Shown here: positions 26,400 to 38,877 of the stretch, piece by piece
Layout of the letters: the number at the start of each line of letters is the position of its first letter
Position numbering within the stretch: the stretch's first letter is position 1
Source: Liolophura sinensis
Lineage: Eukaryota; Mollusca; Polyplacophora; Chitonida; Chitonidae
Length of the DNA stretch: 64,000 bases
Assembly (NCBI RefSeq): GCF_032854445.1
Contig: NC_088303.1
Span: forward strand, 23,879,501-23,943,500
Reading direction: 5' to 3'
Translations under genes and position numbers: made by a program
The notes under the pieces: model-generated
The model's input: only the letters and a program-made list of their open reading frames with translations
Told to the model about the DNA's origin: nothing
Database searches by the model: none

Positions 26400-26517
26400 C
26401 TACGCATCGTAGATCTGTTTTAGTCTCAGCTTCTTCCGGCTCTTCACAGCTTCAAACAGAACGGCCACCGACACATAAACAGGCCAGATTGCTGTGTATC
26501 CGCCTTGATATGTACCG
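26400..26517 (-). CDS. possible terminal coding exon on minus strand, membrane segment plus basic tail, unidentified
   Basis: On the minus strand a good acceptor (ATTTGTTTTGCAG) ends at 26518. After one base completing a split codon (phase 2 intron), 38 codons follow, ending in TAG at 26402-26400. The product has GTYQGGYTAIWPVYV, then VAVLFEAV, then KSRKKLRLKQIYDA: a hydrophobic stretch followed by a basic, stop-transfer-like cytoplasmic tail, a common layout for the C-terminus of a membrane protein. I do not recognise the family. Upstream exons should lie at higher coordinates on the minus strand, but I could not find any that I trust. The opposite strand is open too, but its product is low-complexity Ser/Arg/Gln-rich and less convincing. 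Confidence 0.4.
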
Positions 26518-27581
26518 CTGCAAAACAAATGTGATATGCTATCAACATTACTCCGAGAACATATTGTAAAGCATAAGGCCATTTGTTGCATAAGTGGAAC
26601 ATACAGACATTCGCATTTTTCATGAAAAGGGTTGTGTGTGTGAAGAGATATATGTATCATCGATTGCAACCCATCTACTAAGGTTCAATGCTTATAAATG
26701 GAAAATGACGTTTATATACTCACCTATTTATTTATTTAGCTAGGTTTCGATTCAGCATCGTGTTCGGTACTGTTTCGGTTATGCCAGTACAGCCGTTTCT
26801 TGTAAGATCTGTTGAAAAGAGCAACAATGACTTTTTCCCAGGCTAATACAACATTAGGATCAGTATAAAATTCCACCTTGAACTGTATACAAAAAATATC
26901 ACTGCAAGCAGTTTAGCGCTCTTGTTTTAATATGTCAATAGCATTATTATGACTTCTAATTAATCATATTCCTGTTGTTGGTCGTTAACTATTTCTCCGG
27001 TGAGACAACAGAGCTGCTTATTCTGAAAGGAATGGGTATTGCCATTCTGAATTTGGAATACCCTTTCATCGAAAACAAAATATTAACACATGAATGTCGG
27101 AACACTGTGTTAGACATTAAAACCACAGAAGAAATGGCATGTACATTCATATGGCATTTTGTCACCATAGAAGTGTGTTTGAAAATGTGTCTGTCTATCG
27201 TTAGTTCAATTTGCTGCTTTGGTGTTATGTAGCGACGCTCATTGACATTATTTGTCCAACAAATACAATTTTGCAGGAATTGTTTTGTGAAGTTTCTGCT
27301 ACTTAAAAAAGTGAATAGGGCTGTCTTTGTGCTTTACTGATTGATTGATTAACTCATTGATTGATTAGTGTGGAAAGTCAGTTTCAAGAATTCTTCACTT
27401 TTATGTGCGCTGTCATGTTCATGGCTGGAGAAAACCAGGATCCAGCTGTTCTAAAGTGTATTTGAGCTTAATTGGTTGGTTGGCAAGTTTTGTCATGTTG
27501 GATCACAATAGACTTTCGCATGCCACGAATGATAACTCCCATTAGATAGTGATTCACATGTCGGCAAAAGTCACATCTCCT
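26518..27581. other. non-coding, possible intron of the minus-strand gene
   Basis: AT-rich, with TGATTGATTGATT runs at 27327-27366. No supported upstream exon found. Confidence 0.45.
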
Positions 27582-27764
27582 GTTTGACTGGTGTTTATGG
27601 TGGGGGAAACCGGGCAGAGCAGGGAAGAAACTTCGGCCATCTGTAGCTTGATGACAGGCCTTCCCACATACGACTGCAGAGGAAGCCAGAGATCGCACCG
27701 GTGAGAGGCTGCTGGGTCATTGTGCTGCACTGGCACGTTAACTACTAGACCACGGGAGCCTGGA
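27582..27764 (-). repeat. SINE family A, antisense, tail core deleted
   Basis: Minus strand: head GGCTCCCGTGGTCTAGTAGT, GTGGGAAGGCCTGTCATCAA, CTGCCCGGTTTCCCCCACCA, then straight to AACACCAGTCAAA. The AAGTGAAATATTC segment is missing. Confidence 0.85.
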
Positions 27765-28929
27765 GGTGTTGATAACAGTCACACGTCCACAACAGATTAT
27801 GAAAACCTTTAGTGTTGAGTAAATCGCCTAACTGGACACAAATCTTGGCTTGAAGAAAGACTTCCCTCAGTAATGCCACAGAATTTTATTGTACACGCAA
27901 CTATGCTCACAGATACAGCAAGTAATACATTTGCATGCTCATCAAAGGATTTAGCCTTTACAGCACAACCTGCAATTTTCCCTTGCATGACATGTATTTA
28001 ATGTGTCAAAAGACATCATGCCTTATCACCGAAACCCATTGGTTGCAACAAGAAAATTGAGTAAAATGCAACAGATTTAATACAATATATATTATACAGC
28101 ATCTAGGGTAGAGCTATCGGACGGGGAGATATCAGCAGCTGTATAGCTAAACACAACATGAAACAACCTCATGTGTTCTTTGGAATCTGTGACTGGTCAT
28201 CTAAGCGGCATGTCAAGGCATATATTGCAGGAGACTGACACTTAAATCGCTGATTCCGAACTGGAAGTGATCTCAACCAAGCTGTTTACACAGAAACTGA
28301 AGTCTCAAAATTCGATGGTGCTGTTACTTTTACAAGAACTCTTTCTTGACAAGAAAATCGATTTAAACATCCAAACAACGGATTTTAAGACTCCCAGTGC
28401 GTAGTGAAGTTACAAACCGGCATGGTGGACGTGATTATCGTACAACGCTTAATTCCCGTTATGGTAGGCCTTGCTATCGAGGTACAGGCCTAAGTTTAAC
28501 TTCTGGTTGACATTCCCTGTTCGCTGTCCAGCGCACATCCTTTCTCATAGTTTATTGAAGAACTCTCCATATTAGTCCGCGAGAGCTAGCCACAAAATCA
28601 ATGGTACGACGACATTCTCATGAAACAAGTCATGTCATACAGCTCTTAGAGGAATGCACAACATATTCTGACAGCCGTTGTATTAATCCTGCAGAGAAAC
28701 CCCCCTCAAGGAATGATGCAAAACTCTCCATCCACCTGAGCCAGCTCTCTGGAGTTTTTTACACAGGACATTCAGAGTTTCCAATCTGCGTTCACATGAA
28801 CGGTTTGTGGTAATGCCGAGTTGTATGTCACTTGTCGCATAAAAAATACTACGCGCTTTATTCCATTCGATTGGTACGACTAAAATTGCATGACAGTTTG
28901 TTCACAAGTTGCTATATTGTTTTGGTTTT
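27765..28929. other. AT-rich DNA without recognised genes
   Basis: Nothing recognised. Confidence 0.5.
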
Positions 28930-29128
28930 TTGTGGCCAATGATACAAATTGTCAAGTGTGTGTGGGTCGTTATTTGGTTTCAGACAATGGTACAAACTGC
29001 ACGGCGTGAGTGAGTCGTTGTGTGGTTTAAACCAATGTTACAAATTGCAAAGCGTGAGTGGGCCGTTATGTGGTCTCAGCCAATGGTACAAATTACACAG
29101 AGTGATTGGGCCTTTCGTAATAATTAAA
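28930..29128 (+). repeat. 48-bp minisatellite, about four units
   Basis: The CAATG-TACAAA motif starts at 28937, 28985, 29033 and 29081, exactly 48 bp apart. Since 48 is a multiple of three, one frame (28949-29140) encodes a 16-residue repeating peptide of the type GPLCGLSQWYKLHRVS. No Met-led secretory or splice context, so probably a plain minisatellite. Confidence 0.9.
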
Positions 29129-29148
29129 AGTCAGTGTTAAAGATACAT

Positions 29149-30150
29149 TGTTACGGTATTGAAAACAGCAACAGAAAACAGACTCAGTGACTCAATATTA
29201 CAATGTAAACAATGCTTTATATATAAAATGAGATGTACAGTTTTACAGACAGTTCAACAACAACAACATAAAAAAAACATACACATCAGTATTACCGGTC
29301 TTTAAAAGTTTCCAGTTCACCTTTGTATCCCAAGGAACGTATTCCAGGAGATCCAACGTAAAGACCATGGGATAAACACACAATTCACACAAGTCACAAA
29401 TTGTCCCAGTCAGGTACTTTGCTAGGTTAGCGAACGCGAACACAGTACACAAGTTACACAGAACTGGAACAGTCAAGCCTTTGAATGACGTCACACCCGT
29501 AGAGCACAACACAGGGTAAATCCAGGCATGGAGGTATAATCCACTTTAGAACAGTCACAGCTCCCGCAGAAACTCACAAACGAGCCGTTCAGAGACGTAG
29601 AGTAATGTCACCTTGTGGCAGAACGAACGTCCTTTGCAAAACTGAAAACTTCAGTTTAGAGTCCGTGACGACCTTGTCGGTCAGGTGAGGTCAGCGTGTT
29701 AAACAAATTACACAGTCCACACTGTATAATCATAATAAAGATCCGAACACCAATAAACGTGACTTCCGCAGAAATTCACTTAAACCAGACATCAGTACAA
29801 CTGTGGTACACAAACGGTGCCGGCATAGAAATCTGTCCTCCTAAACGAAACTGGCATCACCAGCTCATATCAATATAATGGGCTCGATACGAGAGCATCG
29901 CACACTCTCCTGGCTCCCAGTGGATGCAGCAAAAATACCTCCTCTCTGCACAGAAAACACGGCTTATATACGTTCCAGGTGGATTCAACTATTCTTAAAC
30001 ACAGAATTAACAGCCAATGAAATAAACGAAGCATTGAACAAGGTGCTTTCGATCCGGTCCGCGCTGTACACATATAACAGGGCCTGTTATGCTTTCACAA
30101 AGGTCCGCAGACTAACAGCACATGAAAACGTTAAATAGTCATACATTACA
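29149..30150. mobile_element. possible solo LTR, about 1.0 kb
   Basis: A block more GC-rich than its flanks that begins TGTTACGG and ends ATTACA (TG...CA ends) with a possible 4-bp target duplication ACAT (29145-29148 and 30151-30154). On + it has a TATA-like TATATAAAA near 29220 and AATAAA near 29732; on - it has TATATAAG near 29955. No internal gag/pol and no second LTR is present, so if correct it is a solo LTR. The ends were chosen by eye, so this is tentative. Confidence 0.4.
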
Positions 30151-30154
30151 ACAT

Positions 30155-32416
30155 GCATGATTTACATTTTCCTTTTTTATTTTATTCGGTGCTAAATGGT
30201 ATATCACATGTGCAATCACAACCTGGAGCAGATCCTTGCGGAATCCATCGCCCATAAATATTTGCCCTCACAAACTCCCTGACATACAGCATAGGTGGAT
30301 GCAGCGAGTGGTTAAATCTAACGTGTCGCAGATGTACTGTGGAGCAACCGATATTCTGTTACCCTCTAGGTGCTCATCAATTAAGAATTAGGCGAAGTCG
30401 CATCGACTCTCGCCAATCTCTACTCTAGAGGCATTCTCGGTGATTATCAACCATACAGATGTAGTCTAACGAGCTCAAATATTTACAGAAGCCCTGTAAT
30501 AAAATTTGTTCATGATAAGTCTGCGTTTATCCTGAACAGCAATCAGTTTCGTTTATATAAAGTCTTCGTAATTTGATTACCTTTGATGGTAAGGTTCCAA
30601 TTTCCTAATTAGGTATAACAACACAGATGAACTAAAGCGCAACATAATTAGACCGGTACATTGTGATAGCGGACTCTTCCTCTCGGATATACAGAGCTCT
30701 GCCACAAAATCTTTTGATACATGTTTTGGAAGAAAGAGTGTTTATATTAACAATTCACCGGAATAGTCTTGGAAACCGGAAGAGACCAAGGAACCTGTAA
30801 TGCTGGATGTGCTGAAGCAAGTAGACTGACATGTGGAAAAGTCAGAACAGTCTGGGTTACAGGATATAGCAGCACCTGCTACAGTAAGACTGCCGTGTAG
30901 ATAGGGCTGGTTAAATTTTAATGATTACCAATATACTGTTGTTAATTAACCCTTATTACGCTGTGCCCAACAGACTTACATACAAACCAAGCACCTGTAC
31001 CAGTACAGCGCTAGGCTACTTGAAACATAGGGACATCTGATCCTTTCTGACCAATAAAGTTGGAGCTGGAGTATGTATATTTCACTCGATAAATCACTGG
31101 AATCAAGGAATGAGTTTATATTAGTGTTTGTACATTTATTCTTATCACTCTTCGTATCACTCTTCACTCTTCGGACACCTGTCTGTCTTGGATAGCTGTT
31201 TGTCATAGCTTTCAATTTTATTGCGGCAATATTTGGATAGTGACAGTGCTGTCTTTATGGTTTTGCCACACTGATGATACCAAACACCAAAACTTCAACA
31301 TAATACTTCAACCATAATACTAAACAACCAACCCTGCAGTCTCGACGGATTATCTTCTATATAAACACTGAGTTTAGAAAAGAGTACAAAGTATACATTT
31401 GAAAGACAAAAAGGGACAGGCGGCTGGGAAATTTTATTTCAATATGACGCAAAACTAAACTTCTGGTTGTTTCATGTCGAAAAAGTAGTCTTCATACGAT
31501 TAGTTGTAAACCCACGATTTATTGTTTCATTTACCAGCACACTTTTCATGTCAGAATAAGCTGCAGACGATCAGTCTAAATAAGTGCCAGATGATTAGTT
31601 ATGGTATTACATGTAGGAAGGGAAAAGGTTCCAAGTACTCAGCTAACACTACAAAATTCAGACAACAAATCACATGTAAAGATTTTCAGATATCTATTTG
31701 GCTTCCATTTATTTTACATTGCCTTTGCGCGTTTAATATAATTCAAAGTATAGCCACAGGTTGGGAAGCATATTACACAATATAGTATTAAATATTACTT
31801 TCTAGATGCAGGTGAACAGTATTGCTATTGTAGGAGTATTGTTGGAATATTCGCAGTCGTGAGCCAAGGTTAAGCATTCAGCTAATTACTCACGTAATTT
31901 CCTGGCAGAAAACAGGAAGTTGGTTCGCTATAAAGCTTTTAAAGGATGACAGCATCTATAGAGTAAAATTGTCCCTGCTGCGCCGGGTTCTTTTCTCTCT
32001 GTCTTTTTTTCTTTCCCATAGGGAACATTGTTTCCAGCTAACCTCTCCCCAAAAAGCACGCACTTTTCGTCAGTTGAGTATGCAATAAACATTGCATTTT
32101 ACAGAAGGCACTTTTCTCAACGTGTAAAGGCACATGTTTGCCAGGTTGCTTAAAAGAAGGTTGAAGAGGAGCAGTTTTTCTATTGATTTTAGGCAACGTA
32201 TGATGGCATCCACAAACTGTTCTCAAGATCGTTGCATATGGTGATCATTGAGCACAGTCCAAGTCAGAGGTCCTCTGTGTAAAATATGCTTGTGTCAAAA
32301 GGACGGTAATACATGTGGTTTTTTATTGGTTACTTTTTACAGTTTTTCTCTTTATAATATGTATGTTAAGAAATGTCCAACGTACTTTTGAGTTTAAAGC
32401 CACAAATATAATGCTC
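30155..32416. other. AT-rich DNA without recognised genes
   Basis: Nothing recognised; open frames are short and lack context. Confidence 0.5.
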
Positions 32417-32559
32417 GGTTCTTCTCCCATAAAACGTGGGAAGGTCTGCCAGGAACCTCTGCACGGTTTCTCCCACCACAATGCTTGCCTAAGTTGTGTA
32501 AGTGAAATATTTTTGAGTACGACGTAAAACACCAATCAAATAAATACACAAATAAATAA
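32417..32559 (+). repeat. SINE family A, 3' half
   Basis: CGTGGGAAGGTCTGCCAGGA, GTGTAAGTGAAATATTTTTG, AACACCAATCAAATAAATA; internal deletion between the body and tail. Confidence 0.88.
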
Positions 32560-35500
32560 GGCCATACACAAACAATACGGGTATGACGTATATCATTTAC
32601 TGAACCGGTTTGTCCTGCATTGTTTGTTTGTGGAGGTCAACAGGACACACGTGACTCTTGAAGTGTCTGTACGATGAGAAACTCGTTGCCAAATTTTAGC
32701 CTCATCCAAATAATGACCCATGACGTCAGAGTTCTGGAGAATCTTTTACACAAAGAGGGGATTTAATTACAAAGAGACATTGGAGGCGAAATAACAACAG
32801 TCCATCTCCTTTTGTCATACATTACCTGGATTATTAATCTGTGCTCACGGGGTTTTTATAAAAATTTATAAAAACGAACTGATTGTTGTTGGCGATTGTT
32901 TTAGACAGTTGGGCCAGAATATAAATATAAATCCAATGTAGCCGATAAATTTTAAGGTCCTCAACACAACCATCTAATATGGCAAGCTTAAACTCTACAA
33001 AGGATATTTGAGCAAATTTTATGATCCATTATCCATTATAATATTCTATCCATTTATTTTGTTGTTGTTTAACGTGACACTCAAGGCTATTTCGCTTCTT
33101 GTATGTGGTCAATTTTTATCCTAGTGCGCAAGGTAAAATCCCTGAATGTTTGGCAAGTTGCTAACGAACCCGGATCTAGTGCTTACACCGCTTGTTTTAA
33201 TATTTTTTGACATTATTGGTTTTCATCGTTTTTGTCAAGAACGCTTTAGCTAAATGTGAGCGGTTCAAGTTATGGGCTGTAGAAACCTACAGAATCTCGG
33301 TAATATTGATGTCTCATATCTTCAGCAGCAGTATGCGTGTAAAAAGGACGCCTTAAATCGCTAAGACTTCAAACACTTCTCGCAAGATAAAGCTGGCTGA
33401 TCTCGGATGTGACAAGTCCTGGCATCTCAAGTGTCAAGGTCGCCAGGGCGACATTAACTCTTTCTCCTCTCAAATCTCCAACGTGCGATGAGGGTATGTA
33501 CTTCGATTTTTCTGTCGGTTTAAATCCTAACAAGCTCTGTATGTTGCGTGCTCGATACCTTGGCGGTGTCGAATTAATTCTTCTTAGTGTTACCTTTTGC
33601 GTGTTATAGTCGGCACTTTGTCCAAGTTCGTTAGTCTTGGATAAGGGCGGTTAAGTAAAAGTCTCTCACGTAGACATACTACACATTCCAAACTATGCCA
33701 CTGTGTATTGTCAGCACGCAAATTACTTTGTCTGAATTACCCCAGGGGTCGTCACATATGTGTATCTCTGCACCATGTTCATTTTTCTCACCACCCATTG
33801 TCAAATATACTAATTTAACGGAATGTCGAAACGTACATTCCGAACTAACTGTTTGGTTTTCCTGTCAGTCTTCATCTTTTCAAATGTCAATTGGAAGCCT
33901 GTTTAACTAAACCATTTTGAACTAAGGTCCAAAATTTGTAATTTTCTACACAAAACAAAAAGTCTGAAACTAGATTCTCAAACTTGGCTGAAATTGTAAT
34001 ACCGCCTTATAGAATCTTATTTGTTTTATTCGGATTACAACTTTATAGCCAGGAATCGTTTTGTATAACTGGCCAGTAGAAATTAACATATATAGCAAAG
34101 CAACGCGTCCATTCTGACTATTCTGACAAATGTTTGACAAAAAAAATGATAATTTCGAAATTCTTACACCAGCCAAAGCAATAAATAGTTTAATATCAAC
34201 TTTCAGTTATAATTTTGAAAATTGAAATGAAAGAACAATTTAACAGCAAAAGAATCAACTCTTGTATAATATTGATGGGATGACACATGCCACACCGCCA
34301 CACTGCGCAATTTGTTAAGGTTTTATAATACTTTTTAACAATTACAAAAGTCCCAGTTTCACTTTCTACATGATCCGAGCTGATGTGCCACTATGCGGTA
34401 GATAGCTGGTAATTATTTGCAGTTTGTGTATGGACCCATACCATAGTATCGTCCTTCTTTTCACACGAAGAAATACCAACAACCTCTTCTCCACAAAATT
34501 CCAAGAAATCTTCACTGTCTCGAGCCACGGGACAGCTGAAATACAGCTGTACGTTATCTATGTAGATCCTCAAGGGTGATTTAGATAACTATTCTGGCTG
34601 GTCGGTACAGTAGCATAAATCCTACCAGCGGGTTTCAAGTCGAACTAAACGGATTTATCTTCAAACGCTGAATTTGTCGCGGACAGGTGTTCCATAATAC
34701 ATGGTCAATATACGAATCGTTAAAATCTATAGACAGACTCCCAAAAGGGTATCTGATGATGAATCCTTATTTAAATTTGGGCATATTCGCTGTCCGATTA
34801 GAACGCTTGCTTTGATGAAGTAGAACGATCTGCATGACATTATTCAGGATAAACACTTGTGGTATTAATGGAGTATCGCTAGCATAGGCAAACACGACGC
34901 ATGGCGTGCTTTCTCATACACACTGTCACGGTGGCGAGGGTTGCGTACACCGGGATACTGTTTCCAGAAGACTATTATAACCGACAGGTAAACATTATGC
35001 GGTCCGTGGTTGAGCCTTTGTAGATATCAATTAGTAGCAAATGGCTCCTGCATTAATCCTATACAACTGACTTGTTTAGTACACACTCGGGATAATGTTT
35101 AAGAAGTGAGTGAGTGCTTAGTGTTTAACGTCGTACTTAACAATTTTTCAGGCCTTTGACGACGATAATGGGTGATAAGTTTATTCCGACAAACTTGCTG
35201 GGATACCCACGCGCGTCCTTAATCATATAAACACGGCCAACATAGCAACTGAATGTCCTGTAGAGTGCAAATCTGGATCAATTTAAAGACTGGTTAACTG
35301 AATGATTGACTGGTGGCTTTAATAGTTGATTGATCAGTTCGGTGGATGGTAAGTTGATTGGTTCGCCGATGTATTGAATGATTTCAGCGCCAAGAGACAA
35401 TGCGTCTGTTCAAATATTAACTAAGCTTTCCACATCCACGGATTCACTTACAGCGGGAATGGAACTCAGCCTCAACACGGAGATAGTCGTTTGAGTTCCC

Positions 35501-37071
35501 GTAAGATGGATTTCACGGCATTTCAGGTCATTCCTTAACAGCAGGATGTATCATGTGTCCTGTAATAGTATTTATTTTGTGTTACTTTTGGAGGCTTTAA
35601 TGCCCAGCATTTGAAAGTGACTTTTCAAAATCTAAAAAGCGATTTTTTTAGATACTTTATTTCCTGTACAGAAAATATTCTCTCACTTATATTTATTACC
35701 GACTTTTTAAACCCTCTGTCAAGTTAAGACGGTTCTTGTGACATCCCTCCTAGAGTTAAATGCTTTTTGGCGGCGTGGCTGAAGAAGCTGACACGGACAT
35801 GTGTGTCCGTTCGTTATGTGTGGTGCACTAACACAGGTCATATCACAAGTTCGAATCAAGTCCATTACCTGGACTAGATCTTGTGATTTGATATCTCGAT
35901 TTTCACTATCCTTGAACTCGTACGAGCAATTTTGAGAATGACATGAACATCAATCAAAGACGCAATAAGCCATAGCCTTTGGATGAGTTGCTAATACTTT
36001 CTTCGTTCAAGGCATCGTTTTACGAGATTCCTGGTCTCTTTATCTCAAATAACTATTCTCACAGCAGTTCACATACCGTCATGACAGGCTAAAATGTCAT
36101 GTGGACACTAGACAAATGTATCTGCTGTTACAGAAGCTCATGTAAATACTCATATTTTGGCTTTGTTTAGCAGACATTTCTGCTCAACCGTATACCCACA
36201 GCTCCATCGACGCCATCTTCAGTTTGGTTCAGAAAAAAATTCTCGTCATGCAATGTAGGAGCTTGTTTCTCATAAATTATAATTTTCTGTCGTTACTTAT
36301 TAATGCCTAGTATTTATGCCACAACAAGCTGTGCCTACACGTAGGTCGTTATATTGCTCATGTTCGCTATTCTGCATGCAGGTTTAGTCAATAATGGTAA
36401 GTTTGTCTGACAGCAGCACACGGATCTACTTGTGCGTGATAAAATCCCTTCCACGATCCACGATAACGCCTGTGAGAAGACAGAGTAGTAGGAGCTAAAG
36501 ATCGGCCAACTAGTCGGTCCGAGTTCCCGAGGAATACAGGCGCAAGACTTATGGGTACGGCAGTGTAGCAAGGCCCGTAAGCTCCTGGCTGTCTCTTATC
36601 GATGCCTGATATCCGATTGGTTTCCTGCTAGTCCTGTGTGGTAGCAGCTCCCTGGGTATGGATATTGATAGTCAGGCAGGCGACACGACAGAATCATAGC
36701 AGATTCCGAACACCGAAGAGGCAAGACTGGTTTCTCGTCGGTGTACCGCAGCCTAAGGCGACCAACTTGAAGCAATGTGGCTCTCTGGCCTCTTTCCTTA
36801 GAGCATTCAATTTTGTAATAAGACTTGTTTTCTCACTTAATTGGAATAGCGGCCCTTGGGCAGATCGGACCACTGTAGGCTAATAACACAATATGCCTGC
36901 TCTCTCAAGACATCCACGTTGAGGGAACCCAAATCACGAGGAAAAAAAGCCCAAGAGAAGCGCTGTGGGCAGATGATTACCGAACATCGGTGACCTGTTA
37001 TATGTAGTTACCTAACTCTACGGCAAAAGGAGATCAAGTTTTTTTTAAGCAAACGCCATCTAGCCAAGAGC
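32560..37071. other. non-coding upstream of the transporter gene
   Basis: AT-rich up to about 36.5 kb, then somewhat more GC-rich toward the presumed leader of the transporter. Contains a SINE-B tail (35106). 35770-35872 has a weak tRNA-like stretch (GGCGTGGCTGAAGAAGCTGA ... AAGTTCGAATCAAGTCC) with no pairing acceptor arms. An open stretch on - at 34391-34573 is discussed in the findings. Confidence 0.5.
35106..35172 (-). repeat. SINE family B, tail fragment
   Basis: GTGAGTGAGTGCTTAGTG ... AACGTCGTACTTAACAATTT, the reverse complement of the family tail. Confidence 0.8.
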
Positions 37072-37173
37072 ATGCGACCCCTACAGGACCGTTGCCAGAC
37101 AGAACAGATCGCTCTCGAGAGACGTCAGCGAGAAGACCTCGTGTGTTTAAGTCGTGAAAACGTGTTCTCCTGA
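37072..37173 (+). promoter_or_regulatory. possible upstream ORF in the transporter 5' leader
   Basis: ATG at 37072 opens a 33-codon frame (starting MRPLQDRCQTEQ) ending in TGA at 37171, 33 bp before the presumed start codon of the transporter at 37206. The segment is relatively GC-rich, with no obvious intron between it and exon 1, so it would lie in the 5' leader if transcription starts upstream. Short upstream ORFs often lower translation of the main frame; regulation of mammalian CAT-1 through its leader is established, but a link here is inference. No TATA box or other promoter element could be identified with confidence. Confidence 0.35.
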
Positions 37174-37205
37174 GTTTGGCCCGGGACCGTCTTCTGAGGA
37201 TAGAT

Positions 37206-37323
37206 ATGAGGATACTAAGATACTTACTGAACGGGATAAGCCGTCGCAAAACTATCTGTCCAGATTCCTTGCACCAAACGTCATTTAAGCGATGTCTGAA
37301 CGCCTTGGACCTATCGGGAATAG
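37206..37323 (+). CDS. SLC7 cationic amino acid transporter-like, coding exon 1 (N-terminus)
   Basis: Encodes residues 1-39 plus the first base of codon 40. The ATG at 37206 has a purine at -3 and an in-frame TGA at 37155 upstream, so this is the first Met of the open frame. The product starts MRILRYLLNGISRRK, then the signature RCLNALDLSGIG at residues 29-40, matching the cytoplasmic N-terminus of CAT proteins (family pattern RCL..LDL..LG) just before membrane helix 1. The exon ends G|GTAAGC in phase 1. The next exon at 54939 opens with GT, completing a Gly codon and continuing the family alignment with no gap. SLC7 CATs are plasma- or organelle-membrane transporters of amino acids, classically arginine and lysine. 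The family assignment rests on this join; transcript support is not available here. Confidence 0.85.
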
Positions 37324-38863
37324 GTAAGCAGCATTATGTTGTCATTATGTTGCCGCTGTTAACAGTTTGCGGTAGAATTGTACAGACAATCTCCCATGTT
37401 GTAGGCTCACTTCAGCATATCCGGGGATATTTTTAAGTCTTGTTTTATTTCGGGAGAGGATTTCGGCGGGTTGCGTTGAGATGATACATCTTTGCTTGAG
37501 GGCATGATCTGTTATTGGTTTGGCATGCACTTAATCGTTCCATGCTGGTATAGAGCCAAAGTGATGCAGTTATTCATCACCACGTGTCTTCAGAGGCTCC
37601 TACTTCCAGTAGCTGTTTGCAACAGGAAGACTGAAGACATTTTACGTTAACAATTAAGATAAGTTGTGTTAACCAAATAACTTTTCAACATTTCCTCCAC
37701 ATAAAAGGCACAGTTTGAGATGCGTAAATGTAAAATAATCCAAAAGACACACGTGAAGTCTCATCTGTTGTAAGGAATATTTTTTGAAAAAATCTTTTTC
37801 ACTAATGACCCATTAATGTTCAGTCGGTTTGGGAAGAGCATTTTCGTTGTCTACAGCGACTACCGGCGTCTGTGATAAGGAATAATTTTTGTGAAAAAAC
37901 ACCCCTTAAGTTAACTTGAAATTAATCCCGTTAAATTTACATTCTTTTACTTAGTACAAATTTTTATTTTAGAACAGTCATACTTTCTTTCTATTCTCTA
38001 TTATTTTTCCAATTTTAATACAGCGAAATAAACTCTTAACTGCTTCCAGTTAGTGGTTCACCAGTTAAAGCTTCCAGTTAGCGATTGGCGTAAAGTGAAC
38101 AAAGATTTCCAACCATAAAGAAAGTGTGGCCTGTATTTAAAACATTAAGATATTATGTTGAAAGTTGTCATTCAACTTAGTCGCTAGCTCGAATTATATT
38201 GAAATTACGTGAAATTCTGTCCATCAAATACATTGTGACATCAAACAGCTAACGTTATATTGCAACAGCTTAACGGGTAATTGGAAGCTAAAATAATTAC
38301 TGGGAGTCCTCTTTTCTACCCATTATTGTGCGAAACAAATTTTCATTGAGGAAATATTTTGTTACAATCTCAAAATGTTGCGCTCCAATTTCACACTTGT
38401 TGAATCTGATCACCGAGTTGCATTTCTTCTCTTCCGTGTCCTGTTAAAAGCAGAATAATTCGTCTCGTTAAACAATAGAAACGTTCTCTTATGTGGAGTA
38501 ACATGATGTTAATGACAATTCCCCCAGAATAAAACTTAGCTGACCTGCCCAGAGTCTTCCACAGAGTAAGCCTACATACATATTGTTACTACTTGAAATA
38601 ATGTATTTGAGAGAAACTAAAACATTCTAAAGCTACATATACTTTGAAGAAAGATGAAAGGTTAGACTTCCTTTGAACTATCTTTGTGATAGCCTATCAG
38701 ATTTTATAACGACAGAGGCTAATACTGCCGTTGTTTTGATTCTAGGCTACAGTGCTTGACGGTTGAAAAGAACCTACAGTTATTAAGCTAAGGAGATAAC
38801 AGTTTCCAATGCTTACCCTTTTATGTGGGCGACCGCGTTTGTTGTGGGTAGTTGAGGAAGTGT

Positions 38864-38877
38864 GGGGGGGGGGGGGG
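38864..38877 (+). repeat. G homopolymer, 14 bp
   Basis: Uninterrupted run of G in transporter intron 1; length is prone to sequencing and replication error. Confidence 0.9.

Noticed and set aside
35770-35872. Possible tRNA with TTCGAATC T-loop
   Set aside because: No pairing acceptor stem and no proper anticodon arm; probably a SINE remnant.
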